A stretch of 64,000 nucleotides of DNA from Aquisalinus flavus (GCF_022559625.1 NZ_CP042288.1:2428155-2492154), one strand, 5' to 3'; positions 17,586 to 26,874 are shown, counted from the stretch's first letter. Notes: generated by a model not told the origin, from the sequence alone. A program made the numbers and translations.

Positions 17586-18986
17586 TCAAGGGCTTGGCGG
17601 CGATATCACGATTTTGCGCGCGGGCCGGAAAAAACAGGTGAAAGACGAGCCATGGCCGAGGCTCGACTCGATCTGGAGCCCGCCATTGTGGCGATTGACG
17701 ATATGCTTGACGATCGCAAGGCCGAGGCCGGTGCCGCCGCGCGAACGGCTTTCCTCGACGTCAACGCGATAAAATCGCTCGGTCAGGCGCGGCAGGTCGG
17801 CCCGGTCAATGCCCCGGCCGTCGTCGCGGACCTGGACATAGATGAGGTCGGCCGTCTTCAATCCGGCCCGGGCGCTGATCTGGGCGGCCGTGTCGCCGGT
17901 GCGGATCGCATCCGGACCAGGCGCTTCGGGCTCGCCCCGGCCGATGCGGATCGTCACTGTCGGGTTGCGCCCGGCATATTTCAGCGCGTTATCGGTCAGG
18001 TTCTGGATGATCTGAACCAGCTCGTCACGGTCGCCATGGATGGCGCGGACCTCGCCGTCGAGGTCGGTCTCGACGCGGACGCGGCCCTCATACTCGCTGG
18101 CGACGGGCGCGAGACTGGCTTTCACGTCCTCGGCCACCGCCACGGGGTCGATGATATCGCGCGGCGGCATGTGCTCGTTCAGTTCGATGGTCGACAGGCT
18201 CATCAGGTCGCGGACAAGGCGCAACATGCGCTCTGCCTGGGCCTGCATGATGCCGAGAAAGCGCTCGCGCGCCTCCGGATCATCCTTGGCATGGCCGCGC
18301 AGCGTCTCGATAAAGCCGAGCATCGACGCCAGCGGGGTGCGCAATTCGTGGCTGGCATTCGCGATGAAATCGGTGCGCATCTTCTGCAGGCGCCGCTCCG
18401 TCGAGAGATCGGAGATGAACACGAGCAAGCCGTCCTCGACCGGCCCATCCCCGTCCCCGCCCTGCTGGCGCGCTGCGAGGGGGGTGACGAACAGACGGCA
18501 ATGACGCTCGACCGACCCGCCAATGGTGAAATCGGCAATCTGCGGCTGGCCGGAATTCATCGCCGCTTCCAGCGCATTGCCGACGATCGGCGCGCGAAAG
18601 ATCTCGGTCAGGAACTTGCCCTCGGGCTCGGTCTTGAAGAATTCCTTGGTCGCGGGGTTGGCGAGCTCGATCTTGCCTTCGGCCTGCAGCAGGATCACCG
18701 GCTCGGGCAGGGCATTCAGCACGGTACGCAGGCGCTGGAACAGGATCAGCTGCTCCTGCACCATGCGGCGGGCGGGTCTGGACCAGTTGATGCGGGCGAG
18801 GAAATAGCGCGCGGCGAGGCCGGCGACGATGACGATCCAGATCAGCGCTGCCTGGAAAAACGGCGTCTCGGTAATCGCGGCGAAAATTCCGCAGGCACCG
18901 CCGGACAGACCGGCGGCCCAGAAGAAGTCGGTCAGCCGTACGCGTCGGGCAATCTGCCTGATTTCCTCATCAAGACCCGTGGTCAT
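17586..18986 (-). CDS. phoR: Phosphate regulon sensor histidine kinase PhoR
   Basis: Membrane-bound kinase that phosphorylates PhoB. The 466-residue protein has two N-terminal hydrophobic segments (about 21-40 and 46-64), a PAS domain (about 85-195, LNALPEPVILLQAEGKIELAN), the phospho-acceptor His213 in NASHELRTPLASMLGF, and a HATPase domain with N-box LTDNALKYA, DDGRGI and [14 protein letters not shown]. It is followed by phoU and phoB on the same strand; the 155-bp gap holds two Pho boxes where pstCAB would usually be. Confidence 0.93.
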   Translation of the reverse strand: MTTGLDEEIRQIARRVRLTDFFWAAGLSGGACGIFAAITETPFFQAALIWIVIVAGLAARYFLARINWSRPARRMVQEQLILFQRLRTVLNALPEPVILLQAEGKIELANPATKEFFKTEPEGKFLTEIFRAPIVGNALEAAMNSGQPQIADFTIGGSVERHCRLFVTPLAARQQGGDGDGPVEDGLLVFISDLSTERRLQKMRTDFIANASHELRTPLASMLGFIETLRGHAKDDPEARERFLGIMQAQAERMLRLVRDLMSLSTIELNEHMPPRDIIDPVAVAEDVKASLAPVASEYEGRVRVETDLDGEVRAIHGDRDELVQIIQNLTDNALKYAGRNPTVTIRIGRGEPEAPGPDAIRTGDTAAQISARAGLKTADLIYVQVRDDGRGIDRADLPRLTERFYRVDVEESRSRGGTGLGLAIVKHIVNRHNGGLQIESSLGHGSSFTCFFRPARKIVISPPSP

Positions 18987-19124
18987 TGTGGCGCCGCCCG
19001 CTTCATAATAGTGTCACGAGGAAACCCCTCATACTCCCTTGCCGGTTTCCCCTAGATTATCTACACCCATGCCGCAAGGCGAACGCTGACAAGATCAGCC
19101 ATTTATCCCATCACGGAGCGTTTA

Positions 19125-20549
19125 ATGACAGGCTACAAGCAAACCAAACGATGCAAGATCCTCGCAACCCTCGGCCCTGCGAGCGACGCACCGGAACGCA
19201 TCCGCTCTCTCGCACTGACCGGCGTCGACGCCTTCCGCCTCAATTTTTCCCATGGCGAGCATGAGGAACACCTGCAGCGCCTGAAAAATGTCCGCGCTGC
19301 CGAAGAGGCGACCGGCAAATATCTGACCGTCGTTGCCGACATGCAGGGGCCCAAGATCCGCGTCGGCAAGTTGAACGGCGGCGAGCAGGATCTGAAATAC
19401 GGCAAGGAATTCAAGCTGGTCTGCGACCGGGAGAGCCATGAGGACGGCGTCATCCCGATCCCGCATCCGGAATTGTTCGAAGCCCTGCAGAAAGGCGACG
19501 CACTGATGCTCGACGATGGCCTGCTGCGCCTGACGATCACCGAGATCGACGGGCTGGAGGGCAGGGCCAAGGTCGACGTGCCGGGCAAACTGACCAACCG
19601 CAAGGGGATCAACATCCCCGGCCGCTACCTGCCGATCGACGCGCTGACCGAAAAAGACAAGAAGGACCTCGCTTTCGCACTGGAGGCCGGTGTCGACTAT
19701 ATCGCGCTCTCCTTCGTGCAGAAGGCCAAGGACGTGATCGAGGCGCGCAAGATCATTGGCGACCGGGCCGGCATCATCTCCAAGATCGAAAAGCCCGCCG
19801 CGCTGGATGAGCTGGAAGAGATCATCCAGCATTCCGATGCGGTCATGGTCGCGCGCGGCGATCTCGGCGTCGAACTGCCGCTGGAACAGGTGCCGGTTGC
19901 CCAGCGCCGTATCATCAACCTCGCCCGCAAGGCCGGCAAGCCGGTGATCGTCGCAACGCAAATGCTGCAATCCATGGTCGACTCGCCGATGCCGACCCGC
20001 GCCGAAGCCTCCGATACCGCCGCAGCCGTCTATCTTGGCGCCGATGCGGTGATGCTGTCGGCAGAAAGCGCCGTCGGCCGCCATCCGGAAACCGTGGTCG
20101 CGATCATGTCGCGGATCATCCAGGCGGTCGAGAATGACGAGACCTATTGGGAAGACATCAACCTGAAGACGGCCTCTGCCACCCCCGAAAACGCCAACGC
20201 CATTGCCACGTCGATCCGCCACACGGTCAGCCTTCTCGGCTCCAAGGCGGTGCTGGCCGGCACCTCGGCAGGCTCGACAGCCTTTGCCGTCGCCCGCGAG
20301 CGGCCACGCACCCACATTGTGGGCATAACCCCGTTCGCCGAAACGGCGCGGCGCATCAGTCTGGCCTGGGGCGTACAGGCGATGGTGACGCCAGACTACA
20401 AGACGTTCGAGGAATTCGACGAGGCCGCCGCCCAGATCGCCAAGGAGATGGGCATTGCCGTTAAAGGCGACACCATCCTGCTGACCGCCGGCATCCCGAT
20501 GGGCCGCCATGGCGGCACCAACACGATGAAGGTCATCGCCATCGATTAG
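19125..20549 (+). CDS. pyk: Pyruvate kinase
   Basis: Final glycolytic enzyme, phosphoenolpyruvate + ADP to pyruvate + ATP. The 474-residue protein has the N-terminal CKILATLGPAS, FRLNFSHG, GPKIRVG, the catalytic signature IISKIEKPAAL (Lys), MVARGDLGVELP, VATQMLQSM and AEASDTAAAVYLGADAVMLSAE. The ATG at 19125 is preceded by GGAG at a suitable distance. It is divergent from phoR and followed closely by a glycosidase gene 11 bp downstream, so read-through is likely. Confidence 0.96.
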   Translation: MTGYKQTKRCKILATLGPASDAPERIRSLALTGVDAFRLNFSHGEHEEHLQRLKNVRAAEEATGKYLTVVADMQGPKIRVGKLNGGEQDLKYGKEFKLVCDRESHEDGVIPIPHPELFEALQKGDALMLDDGLLRLTITEIDGLEGRAKVDVPGKLTNRKGINIPGRYLPIDALTEKDKKDLAFALEAGVDYIALSFVQKAKDVIEARKIIGDRAGIISKIEKPAALDELEEIIQHSDAVMVARGDLGVELPLEQVPVAQRRIINLARKAGKPVIVATQMLQSMVDSPMPTRAEASDTAAAVYLGADAVMLSAESAVGRHPETVVAIMSRIIQAVENDETYWEDINLKTASATPENANAIATSIRHTVSLLGSKAVLAGTSAGSTAFAVARERPRTHIVGITPFAETARRISLAWGVQAMVTPDYKTFEEFDEAAAQIAKEMGIAVKGDTILLTAGIPMGRHGGTNTMKVIAID

Positions 20550-20560
20550 GACGAACCTGA

Positions 20561-22000
20561 ATGCGCCGGTCTCCAATGCTTCGCAGATTTCTGTTTCCCC
20601 TGCTCGGGGCTATCTCAGCGACCGGCGCCTTTGCGCCAACCCAGGCAGCGCCATTGTCCGTCTCGGAGGACGGCCGGTATCTGGTCACGCCGGATGGCGA
20701 GCCGTTCTTCTGGCTCGGCGACACGGCGTGGGAGCTGTTCCACCGCCTGGCCTATGACGAGGCGATCGCCTATCTCGACGACCGCGCGGCCCGCGGCTTC
20801 ACCGTGATCCAGGCGGTGGCCCTGGCCGAACATGACGGCCTGAAGGCAAAGACCCCGCACGGCTATTTGCCGCTGCACGGCACCGACCCGGCCCGCCCGC
20901 TGATGATCGACGGGCCCGACAATGACTACTGGGACCATGTCGACCGCGTGGTCGAGGCCGCCAATGACCGCGGCCTGATTGTCGCCCTGCTGCCGACCTG
21001 GGGCGACAAGTGGAACCTGAAATGGGGGCTCGGGCCGGTTGTCTTCACACCGGAAAATGCTCGGGTCTATGGCGAATGGATCGGCGCGCGTTATCGCGGC
21101 AAGGATGTGATCTGGGTGCTCGGCGGAGACCGCAATCCGGAGACGGACGAGCATCTGGCGATCACCGACGCCATGGCCGCCGGCATCGAGGCGGCTGCCG
21201 GGGAAGACGCGCTGATCACGTTCCACCCGCAGGGCGGGTCGGGGTCGGCGCAGTGGTTCCACGACCGTCCCTGGCTCGATTTCAACATGCGCCAGAACGG
21301 TCACAATACGGACTATCGGCATTATACCGGCACGATCTCCGACCGGGCGCGCGACCCGGCGAAACCTCTGGTCGAGGGCGAGCCGCTCTATGAGGGGATC
21401 CCGATCCAGTTCGATGCGGAGACCAATGGCTATGCCATGGCCCTCGATGTGCGCCGGCCGCTCTACTGGAACCTGTTCAACGGCGCCGCCGGCCACACCT
21501 ATGGCCATAATTCGATCTGGCAGATGTTCGACGAGCGCTATTGGGGCGCGATCGATCCGATCGTCACCTGGCGGGAGGCACTGCTTGCGACGGGCGGGGA
21601 CGACATGCGCCACGGGAAGGCCCTGCTGACCTCCCGCCCCGGCTGGGAGAAACGGGTCCGCGCGCCGGAAATCATCGTCGAGCGCAATGGCGGCAAGTCT
21701 GTCCCCGGCGGCGGTGCCCAGACCGTCGTCGCGACCCGCAGCGCCGCGGGCGATTGGGCGATGGTCTATGTGCCGGTCAGCCGGCCCGTTTCGATCGCGG
21801 CAGGGGCCGTGTCAGGCGAGACCATGACGGCCTGGCTGTTCGATCCGCGCACCGGCGCGGCAACGCCCCTCGGCCAGCATGATACCGGCGAGGATTTCGC
21901 GTTCACCCCGCCGGAGGCGGGCGAAAGGATCGATTGGGTTCTGGTACTCGATGGCGACGGATCGGACTTTCCGGCGCCCGGGTCGCTGGACGACCGGTAA
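20561..22000 (+). CDS. Secreted glycoside hydrolase, DUF4038/GH140-like
   Basis: A 479-residue exported protein with a signal peptide (to about residue 30, TQAA). The DUF4038 barrel follows (PFFWLGDTAWELFHRL, YWDHVDRVVEAANDRGLIVALLPTWGD, VIWVLGGDRNP with Asp190, and EGEPLYEG), then a C-terminal beta domain of the collagen-binding-like type usually paired with it. Characterised relatives (GH140) are apiosidases acting on plant pectin; the actual substrate here is unknown. It starts 11 bp after pyk. A second ATG at 20576 is also possible. Confidence 0.8.
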   Translation: MRRSPMLRRFLFPLLGAISATGAFAPTQAAPLSVSEDGRYLVTPDGEPFFWLGDTAWELFHRLAYDEAIAYLDDRAARGFTVIQAVALAEHDGLKAKTPHGYLPLHGTDPARPLMIDGPDNDYWDHVDRVVEAANDRGLIVALLPTWGDKWNLKWGLGPVVFTPENARVYGEWIGARYRGKDVIWVLGGDRNPETDEHLAITDAMAAGIEAAAGEDALITFHPQGGSGSAQWFHDRPWLDFNMRQNGHNTDYRHYTGTISDRARDPAKPLVEGEPLYEGIPIQFDAETNGYAMALDVRRPLYWNLFNGAAGHTYGHNSIWQMFDERYWGAIDPIVTWREALLATGGDDMRHGKALLTSRPGWEKRVRAPEIIVERNGGKSVPGGGAQTVVATRSAAGDWAMVYVPVSRPVSIAAGAVSGETMTAWLFDPRTGAATPLGQHDTGEDFAFTPPEAGERIDWVLVLDGDGSDFPAPGSLDDR

Positions 22001-22035
22001 ATCAGGGTCAGGTGGGAACGATCCCGCCGCCTGGC

Positions 22036-22506
22036 TCAGGCGCTGTTCAGCGCGTCCCAGAAACGGGCCATGAAGCCGCGTTTCTGAGGCGCTGGCGGTG
22101 CCGCATCGAGGCTCGCTGACGCAGCCGCCGCGAGGGCCGGAACCGGCGCGCTCCCGCCGCCTGCCTGGCGCACCAGGTAATGCTGCAGCGAGGTCAGGGC
22201 CTGCGCCTCTTCGAGGGTAAAATCCGGGCCGAGCAGGCGCTTGCAGCTTTCCTCAAGGACGGCGAAGGAGGCAACGATATCTTCCGGCGCGGCGTCGCCC
22301 TCGTTCATCTTCGCGCCATTGTCGCCGACCGACAGCCATTGCTGGACCATCTGGGCGAGTTCGCGGTCGCTGATATTGTCGACCTCGACATCATGCGAGG
22401 CGGCCAGAACGCGGCGCATATGTCCGCAAAAGCTCTCCAGCACGGCCATATTGGCGAAAATCTTCGAGCGCAGCGTGCGTACTGCCTTGATTTCAAGTGA
22501 CTTCAT
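22036..22506 (-). CDS. Hypothetical protein, alpha-helical
   Basis: A 156-residue soluble protein that I do not recognise. The N-terminal two thirds are predicted helical with charged and hydrophobic periodicity (LRSKIFANMAVLESFCGHMRRVLAASHDVEVDNISDRELAQMVQQW). A Pro/Ala-rich linker follows, with a short basic-aromatic C-terminus (KRGFMARFWDALNSA) that could be an amphipathic membrane contact helix. AGGGGTAAGG lies just before the ATG. It is divergent from ccmC and convergent with the DUF4038 gene. Confidence 0.65.
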   Translation of the reverse strand: MKSLEIKAVRTLRSKIFANMAVLESFCGHMRRVLAASHDVEVDNISDRELAQMVQQWLSVGDNGAKMNEGDAAPEDIVASFAVLEESCKRLLGPDFTLEEAQALTSLQHYLVRQAGGGSAPVPALAAAASASLDAAPPAPQKRGFMARFWDALNSA

Positions 22507-22635
22507 GATGCCTTACCCCTGTAGCAACACCCCAAACTCGCCTTAGTCTGCAACAAAGAAAACGCTGTGACAAATGGAACGTTGCAGTGCGGGCCAATAG
22601 ACATGAGAGGCGGGTTGGGATAAGCAGTCCATCTC

Positions 22636-23436
22636 ATGAAAATGCTAGCGTTCCTTGCCAATCCCGACCGCTTCCGGCGGCTGACCGGACCGGCCCTGCC
22701 CGTCGCCGGGCTGCTGGCCGCGGGGCTGATCCTGGCCGGGGCCGTCTGGGCGCTCGGCTTCTCGCCGGCCGACCGGGTACAGGGCGAGGCGGTGAAGATC
22801 ATGTATGTGCATGTGCCCGCCGCGTGGATGGCAATGGCCGCCTATGCCTTCATCGCGGTGGCGAGCCTTGTCGGCTATGTCTGGCGCCATTCGCTCGCCG
22901 ATATTGCTGCGCGCGAAGCCGCCCTGCCCGGCTTCGTCTTCACCCTGCTGGCGCTCGTTACCGGATCGATCTGGGGGCGGATCACCTGGGGCGTCTGGTG
23001 GGACTGGGATGCGCGCATGACCTCCATGCTGGCACTCTTGTTCATCTATGCCGGCTATATGGCGCTGTGGCGGGCGATCGAGAATGAGGGCCAGGCCGCC
23101 CGGGCTGCGGCGCTGCTCGCCATGGTCGGCGCGATCAACCTGCCGATCATCAAATTCTCCGTCGATTTCTGGGAGACGCTGCACCAGAAGGCGAGCGTGA
23201 TCCGCGCCGATGGCCCGTCGATGCCCGCGAGCATGCTGTGGCCGCTGGCGATCATGGCACTCGGCTACACCGCGCTTTTTGCCTTTTACGTGATGCTCCG
23301 CATGCATACGGTGATCCTTGAGAAGCGCCGCGACGCCCGCGCCCGGCCCGCGCGGGCTGCAAGCACGGCGACGATCTCCCATCCGGCGCCTGCCGGCCCT
23401 GATCCCTCTTCCCCCGGACAAGGGGAGCATGCGTAA
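22636..23436 (+). CDS. ccmC: Heme exporter protein CcmC
   Basis: Membrane protein of system I cytochrome c maturation that loads heme onto CcmE. The 266-residue product has six spans, the tryptophan-rich WWD motif (TWGVWWDWDARMTS) and flanking histidines (YVHVPAAWM; ETLHQKAS). It has a longer than usual C-terminal cytoplasmic tail rich in Ala/Arg/Pro. The TAA stop overlaps the ccmD ATG by one base. ccmA and ccmB, usually upstream, are not here, nor are ccmFGH. Confidence 0.93.
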   Translation: MKMLAFLANPDRFRRLTGPALPVAGLLAAGLILAGAVWALGFSPADRVQGEAVKIMYVHVPAAWMAMAAYAFIAVASLVGYVWRHSLADIAAREAALPGFVFTLLALVTGSIWGRITWGVWWDWDARMTSMLALLFIYAGYMALWRAIENEGQAARAAALLAMVGAINLPIIKFSVDFWETLHQKASVIRADGPSMPASMLWPLAIMALGYTALFAFYVMLRMHTVILEKRRDARARPARAASTATISHPAPAGPDPSSPGQGEHA

Positions 23437-23573
23437 TGGACGGATCGCTGATCGGTGAGGACTTTACGCTGGCGATCACCGCAAGCTGGGTGATCTCCGC
23501 CCTATGCCTCGGGGCGCTGGCCGCCTGGGTCACCGCCCGCTATCGCAAGGTGTCGGGAAAAGACCATGACTGA
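23436..23573 (+). CDS. ccmD: Heme exporter protein CcmD
   Basis: A 45-residue single-span protein (MDGSLIGEDFTLAITASWVISALCLGALAAWVTARYRKV), the small CcmD subunit that helps release holo-CcmE from the CcmABC complex. It is identified by size, single membrane helix followed by basic residues, and position: the ATG overlaps the ccmC stop (TAATG) and its end overlaps ccmE by 8 bases. Confidence 0.85.
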   Translation: MDGSLIGEDFTLAITASWVISALCLGALAAWVTARYRKVSGKDHD

Positions 23574-24072
23574 CAGCCCGCAAGAAAAACCGGACAAGCC
23601 GGCCGCGCGCATGCCGCGCCGCCGCCGCCAGCAAAGGCTGATGCTGGCCGCGCTGATCGTGCCGGCGCTGACCGGCGCGATCGGGCTTGCCGTCATCGCC
23701 ATCGGCCAGTCCCAGGTCTATTTCTATCCACCGCGCGACCTGCCCTCTGCGAGCGAGCTGGGCGGGCGCACCGTGCGCCTCGGCGGCATGGTCGTCGAGG
23801 GCTCGATCCAGCAAGGCCTTGAAACCGATACCAGCTTTAAGGTGACGGATTACGAAAAGACTGTCACTGTGGTGACCAGTGACATGCTGCCCGGCCTGTT
23901 CGGCGAGAATCAGGGCGTCGTCGTGCAGGGCACCCTGGCGCAGGACGGCACTTTCGTCGCTGCGCGGGTCATGGCAAAACATGACGAGAACTACATGCCG
24001 GCAGAAGTCGCAGACGCGCTAGAAGACAGCGGCAGACTGGAAGACTATAAAAACAAAGGGCTGGTCGATTAA
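23566..24072 (+). CDS. ccmE: Cytochrome c-type biogenesis protein CcmE (heme chaperone)
   Basis: Periplasmic, membrane-anchored chaperone that binds heme covalently through a histidine. The 168-residue protein has one N-terminal span (about 29-48), then the OB-fold with YFYPPRDLPSASELGGRTVRLGGMVVEGS and the heme-binding region RVMAKHDENYMPAEV. Both His and Tyr of the H-x-x-x-Y signature are present. It is translationally coupled to ccmD. Confidence 0.95.
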   Translation: MTDSPQEKPDKPAARMPRRRRQQRLMLAALIVPALTGAIGLAVIAIGQSQVYFYPPRDLPSASELGGRTVRLGGMVVEGSIQQGLETDTSFKVTDYEKTVTVVTSDMLPGLFGENQGVVVQGTLAQDGTFVAARVMAKHDENYMPAEVADALEDSGRLEDYKNKGLVD

Positions 24073-24099
24073 GGCCGCCAGAGGGACCACGTACCATAC

Positions 24100-24417
24100 A
24101 TGTTCAGTGATTATTTCAAGGCCTGGTCGAATGCCATGCTGGCGACGCAGGTTGTTGTCGCCCGTATGCCCATCCTCTATATGCTTGCCGTTGACCCGAC
24201 ACCCGGCCGACAGCGAGAAGCCGAGCTGATGTTCTCGGAAAAACAGGAAGCCCTGGTGGAAGGTCTTGTTGCGGCGCATCATATCGCTTGCCAAAACATG
24301 GCGGACATGATGTTAAACCGGCACAATGGGACATCCGTGTTTACCAATTACATGGATGCCCTGACAAAGCCCGCCGAACGCATCCTGAAGGCAAATGCGA
24401 AACGGCTCGGCAAGTAA
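24100..24417 (+). CDS. Small helical protein, phasin-like in character
   Basis: A 105-residue protein of unknown function, 27 bp after ccmE. It is mostly amphipathic helix (MFSDYFKAWSNAMLATQVVVARMPILYMLA..., then ALVEGLVAAHHIACQNMADMML). Size and composition recall phasin-like or granule-associated proteins of alphaproteobacteria, but no diagnostic motif is seen. AGAGGGA precedes the ATG. It may simply share the ccmCDE transcript. Confidence 0.55.
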   Translation: MFSDYFKAWSNAMLATQVVVARMPILYMLAVDPTPGRQREAELMFSEKQEALVEGLVAAHHIACQNMADMMLNRHNGTSVFTNYMDALTKPAERILKANAKRLGK

Positions 24418-24498
24418 ATCCGTTCTCTCGCTTGCCTGATGGCGACTGGCCGGACACAGTTGTGAGCCAATCCGGATCAGGCGCGTAAGGACCGACAC

Positions 24499-25764
24499 GT
24501 GAGCGCCGAGACCCCTCCCATATTTGCTGACACCGGTGATGAGACGAAGCCGCGGGCGGGGTTCCGCGAATTCGTCGTGTCCATGGCGTTCCTCATCTCG
24601 CTGATTGCCATGGCGATCGACGCCATGCTGCCGGCTCTTGGCCTGATGGCCAAGGACCTGTCGATCATGGGCGAGAACCAGGCACAGTTCGTCGTCGCCA
24701 TCCTGTTCGCCGGCATGGCATTCGGCCAGATCCTGTTCGGCCCGTTGTCCGAGAGCACGGGCCGCAAATTTGCCGTCTATATCGGGCTCGCCTTCTTTAT
24801 CACCGGCGGCCTGATCGCCATGGTGACGCCGAATTTCGAGGTCATGCTCGCGGCCCGGTTCATGCAGGGCTTCGGCGGGGCGGCGGGGCAGATCATCGCC
24901 ATGGCGATGGTGCGCGACCGCTATCATGGACGCGACATGGCCCGCGTGCTGTCGCTGGTCATGGGTGTCTTCATCCTCGTGCCCGCCATCGCGCCGACCA
25001 TCGGCCAGTCGATCCTGTTCGTCGGTGGCTGGCGCACGATCTTCTTTTTCCTCGCGCTGCAGGGGCTGGCCTGTCTCGCCCTCCTGCATTTCCGCATCGA
25101 GGAGACGCTGCCGGTCGAGCGGCGCAAGCCCTATCGCGTCGGCATGATCCTCAGCGGGCTGAAGGCCGTGGTGACGACACCCGTCACGATCGGCTATACG
25201 ATCTGCGCCGGCTGCATTTTCGGCGGCATCATCGCCTATGTCTCCTCGGCCCAGCAGATCTTCCAGGGCATGTATGACACCGGCACGATGTTCCCGCTGT
25301 TTTTCGGTATGATCGCCCTGTCGATCGGCGTTGCCTCCTTCACCAATTCGACATTGGTGCGCCGGTTCGGCATGCGGCGGCTGGTCGCGATCGGGATCGG
25401 CGGCATCTTCACCCTGACCAGCCTGTTCCTGGCGTGGCAATTGCTGGTCGATTCAACACCGCCGCTGGCGCTGTTCGTCGTTTTCGCCATGGCGACCTTC
25501 TTCTTCTTCGGCATGCTGTTCGGCAATCTGAATGCCATGGCGATGGAGCCGATGGGTCATATCGCCGGGATCGCCGCCGCCGCCATGAGCTGCATCTCCA
25601 CGACCATGTCGGTGACCATCGGCACGCTGATCGGCCAGTCGTTCAACGGCACTGTATTGCCGCTGACGGCAGGGCTGTTCGGGCTTGCGATCCTTGCCGC
25701 CTGCGTGATGTTTACCACCGAAAAGCTGCGCCGGCCGGAGCCTGTGCCGCAAGCTGGCGGATAG
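24499..25764 (+). CDS. MFS multidrug efflux transporter, Bcr/CflA-like
   Basis: A 421-residue transporter with twelve predicted spans. It carries family motifs of drug:H+ antiporters: DAMLPALGLMAKDL at the first span, GPLSESTGRKFAVYIG (motif A) and RFMQGFGGAAGQIIAMAMVRDRY (motif B/C region), characteristic of Bcr/CflA. It starts with GTG at 24499. Substrate is not predictable. It stands alone between the small helical protein and a DUF1080 gene. Confidence 0.82.
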   Translation: MSAETPPIFADTGDETKPRAGFREFVVSMAFLISLIAMAIDAMLPALGLMAKDLSIMGENQAQFVVAILFAGMAFGQILFGPLSESTGRKFAVYIGLAFFITGGLIAMVTPNFEVMLAARFMQGFGGAAGQIIAMAMVRDRYHGRDMARVLSLVMGVFILVPAIAPTIGQSILFVGGWRTIFFFLALQGLACLALLHFRIEETLPVERRKPYRVGMILSGLKAVVTTPVTIGYTICAGCIFGGIIAYVSSAQQIFQGMYDTGTMFPLFFGMIALSIGVASFTNSTLVRRFGMRRLVAIGIGGIFTLTSLFLAWQLLVDSTPPLALFVVFAMATFFFFGMLFGNLNAMAMEPMGHIAGIAAAAMSCISTTMSVTIGTLIGQSFNGTVLPLTAGLFGLAILAACVMFTTEKLRRPEPVPQAGG

Positions 25765-25837
25765 TCCTGTTCAATCCGTCCTGCCTTTGGCATTCTGTCG
25801 CCAAGAAAAAAGGTCCATCAAAACGGGAGGAACGATC

Positions 25838-26572
25838 ATGAGAATTCTATTTGCATCACTGGCGGCGACCACACTCGCCGGCGTCTGCGCCCTTGCCCCT
25901 GCCGGCGCCGACGATCATGCCGACGACATGGGCGCCGGGACGGAAGACGGCTTCGTGACCCTGTTCGACGGGACGAGCCTCGATGGCTGGACCTCGTCGC
26001 TCGACAATCCGGCAGCGTTCAGCGTCGAGGATGGTGTGCTCGTCGTAAAAGGCGATCGCGCGCATCTGTTCTATTCCGGCGAGGTTGCGGATCACGACTT
26101 CACCGATTTCGAACTGCGCCTGAAGGTGCGGACCACCGAGGGCTCGAACTCCGGCGTCTATTTCCATACAGTCTATCAGGAGGATGACTGGCCGGAGATC
26201 GGCTACGAGGCCCAGGTCAATTCCACCCAGTCCGACCCGCGCAAGACCGGTAGTCTCTATTCGGTTGCCGATATCTATGTCTCCGGCGAGGAAAACGAGC
26301 CGGCCCTGCGCGTTGAAAACGGCAACAGCTTCGTCGCCCGCGATGAGGCCCCATCGACCGACGGCGAGTGGTTCGACTATACGATCCGCGTCGAGGGCAA
26401 GACCGTGACCATCAAGGTCGATGGCGAGACAACGGTGAAATGGACCGAACCCGAGGATTGGGACCGCGAAGGGCGCAAACTTGCCAGCGGCACCTTCGCC
26501 CTGCAGGCCCACGATCCGGACAGCGAGGTCCATTACAAGGATATCCGCGTGAAAGTGCTGGGCGAGGAATAG
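25838..26572 (+). CDS. Secreted DUF1080 (3-keto-disaccharide hydrolase-like) protein
   Basis: A 244-residue exported protein with signal peptide (MRILFASLAATTLAGVCALAPAGA). The concanavalin-like DUF1080 domain follows: FVTLFDGTSLDGW, DFTDFELRLKVRT, NSGVYFHTVYQ, GYEAQVN, GEWFDYTIRVEGKTVTIKVDG and LQAHDPDSEVHYKDIRVK. Members act on glycosides, some as 3-keto-glycoside hydrolases. The ATG at 25838 has a strong GGGAGG upstream, so 17 upstream codons are excluded. A rho-independent terminator follows. Confidence 0.88.
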   Translation: MRILFASLAATTLAGVCALAPAGADDHADDMGAGTEDGFVTLFDGTSLDGWTSSLDNPAAFSVEDGVLVVKGDRAHLFYSGEVADHDFTDFELRLKVRTTEGSNSGVYFHTVYQEDDWPEIGYEAQVNSTQSDPRKTGSLYSVADIYVSGEENEPALRVENGNSFVARDEAPSTDGEWFDYTIRVEGKTVTIKVDGETTVKWTEPEDWDREGRKLASGTFALQAHDPDSEVHYKDIRVKVLGEE

Positions 26573-26603
26573 CCGCCGGCGTCACACCTGATTTGCGCGA
26601 GAG

Positions 26604-26628
26604 AGCCGGCCCGTGAGGCCGGCTTTTT
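26604..26628 (+). terminator. Rho-independent terminator after the DUF1080 gene
   Basis: Stem AGCCGGCC/GGCCGGCT with a 5-base loop followed by TTTTT. It closes the DUF1080 transcript about 30 bp after the stop. Confidence 0.85.
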
Positions 26629-26744
26629 GTTAAAGGGTGAGCGCCATTGCGGTCTCTGCCACCCTGCCCGGCAACAGCCGACCCGCGCCGAAAGCACAGC
26701 CCGCATGGCGTCAATGCCCCCATTTCAGCAAAGCCCGCCGAAAA

Positions 26745-26764
26745 TGTGAGTAATCGCTCACTCA
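26745..26764. promoter_or_regulatory. TetR operator 1
   Basis: Palindromic GTGAGTAATCGCTCAC-type site, the first of three near-identical copies in front of the tetR gene. It lies just upstream of a TTGACA -35 element (26770-26775). Confidence 0.75.
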
Positions 26765-26769
26765 TTATC

Positions 26770-26798
26770 TTGACATACCTTGCGCCAAGAGATATCTG
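26770..26798 (+). promoter_or_regulatory. Candidate promoter between operators 1 and 2
   Basis: A perfect TTGACA (26770-26775) followed after 17 bp by TATCTG (26793-26798), a weak -10. It lies between two of the palindromic operators, so a bound repressor would occlude it. Confidence 0.5.
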
Positions 26799-26804
26799 TA
26801 TTCC

Positions 26805-26824
26805 TGTGAGTGATCGCTCACTTA
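26805..26824. promoter_or_regulatory. TetR operator 2
   Basis: GTGAGTGATCGCTCAC palindrome, centred 60 bp after operator 1, followed by TTATTTTTT. It is the most symmetric of the three copies. Confidence 0.78.
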
Positions 26825-26874
26825 TTTTTTGACCCGGGAATGATGGCGCTTGGAAACCCTGTCCTGTCCGGTGT

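Noticed and set aside
17652..19055. 467-codon open frame antisense to phoR
   Set aside because: Shadow of phoR in high-GC sequence; no ribosome site or domain.
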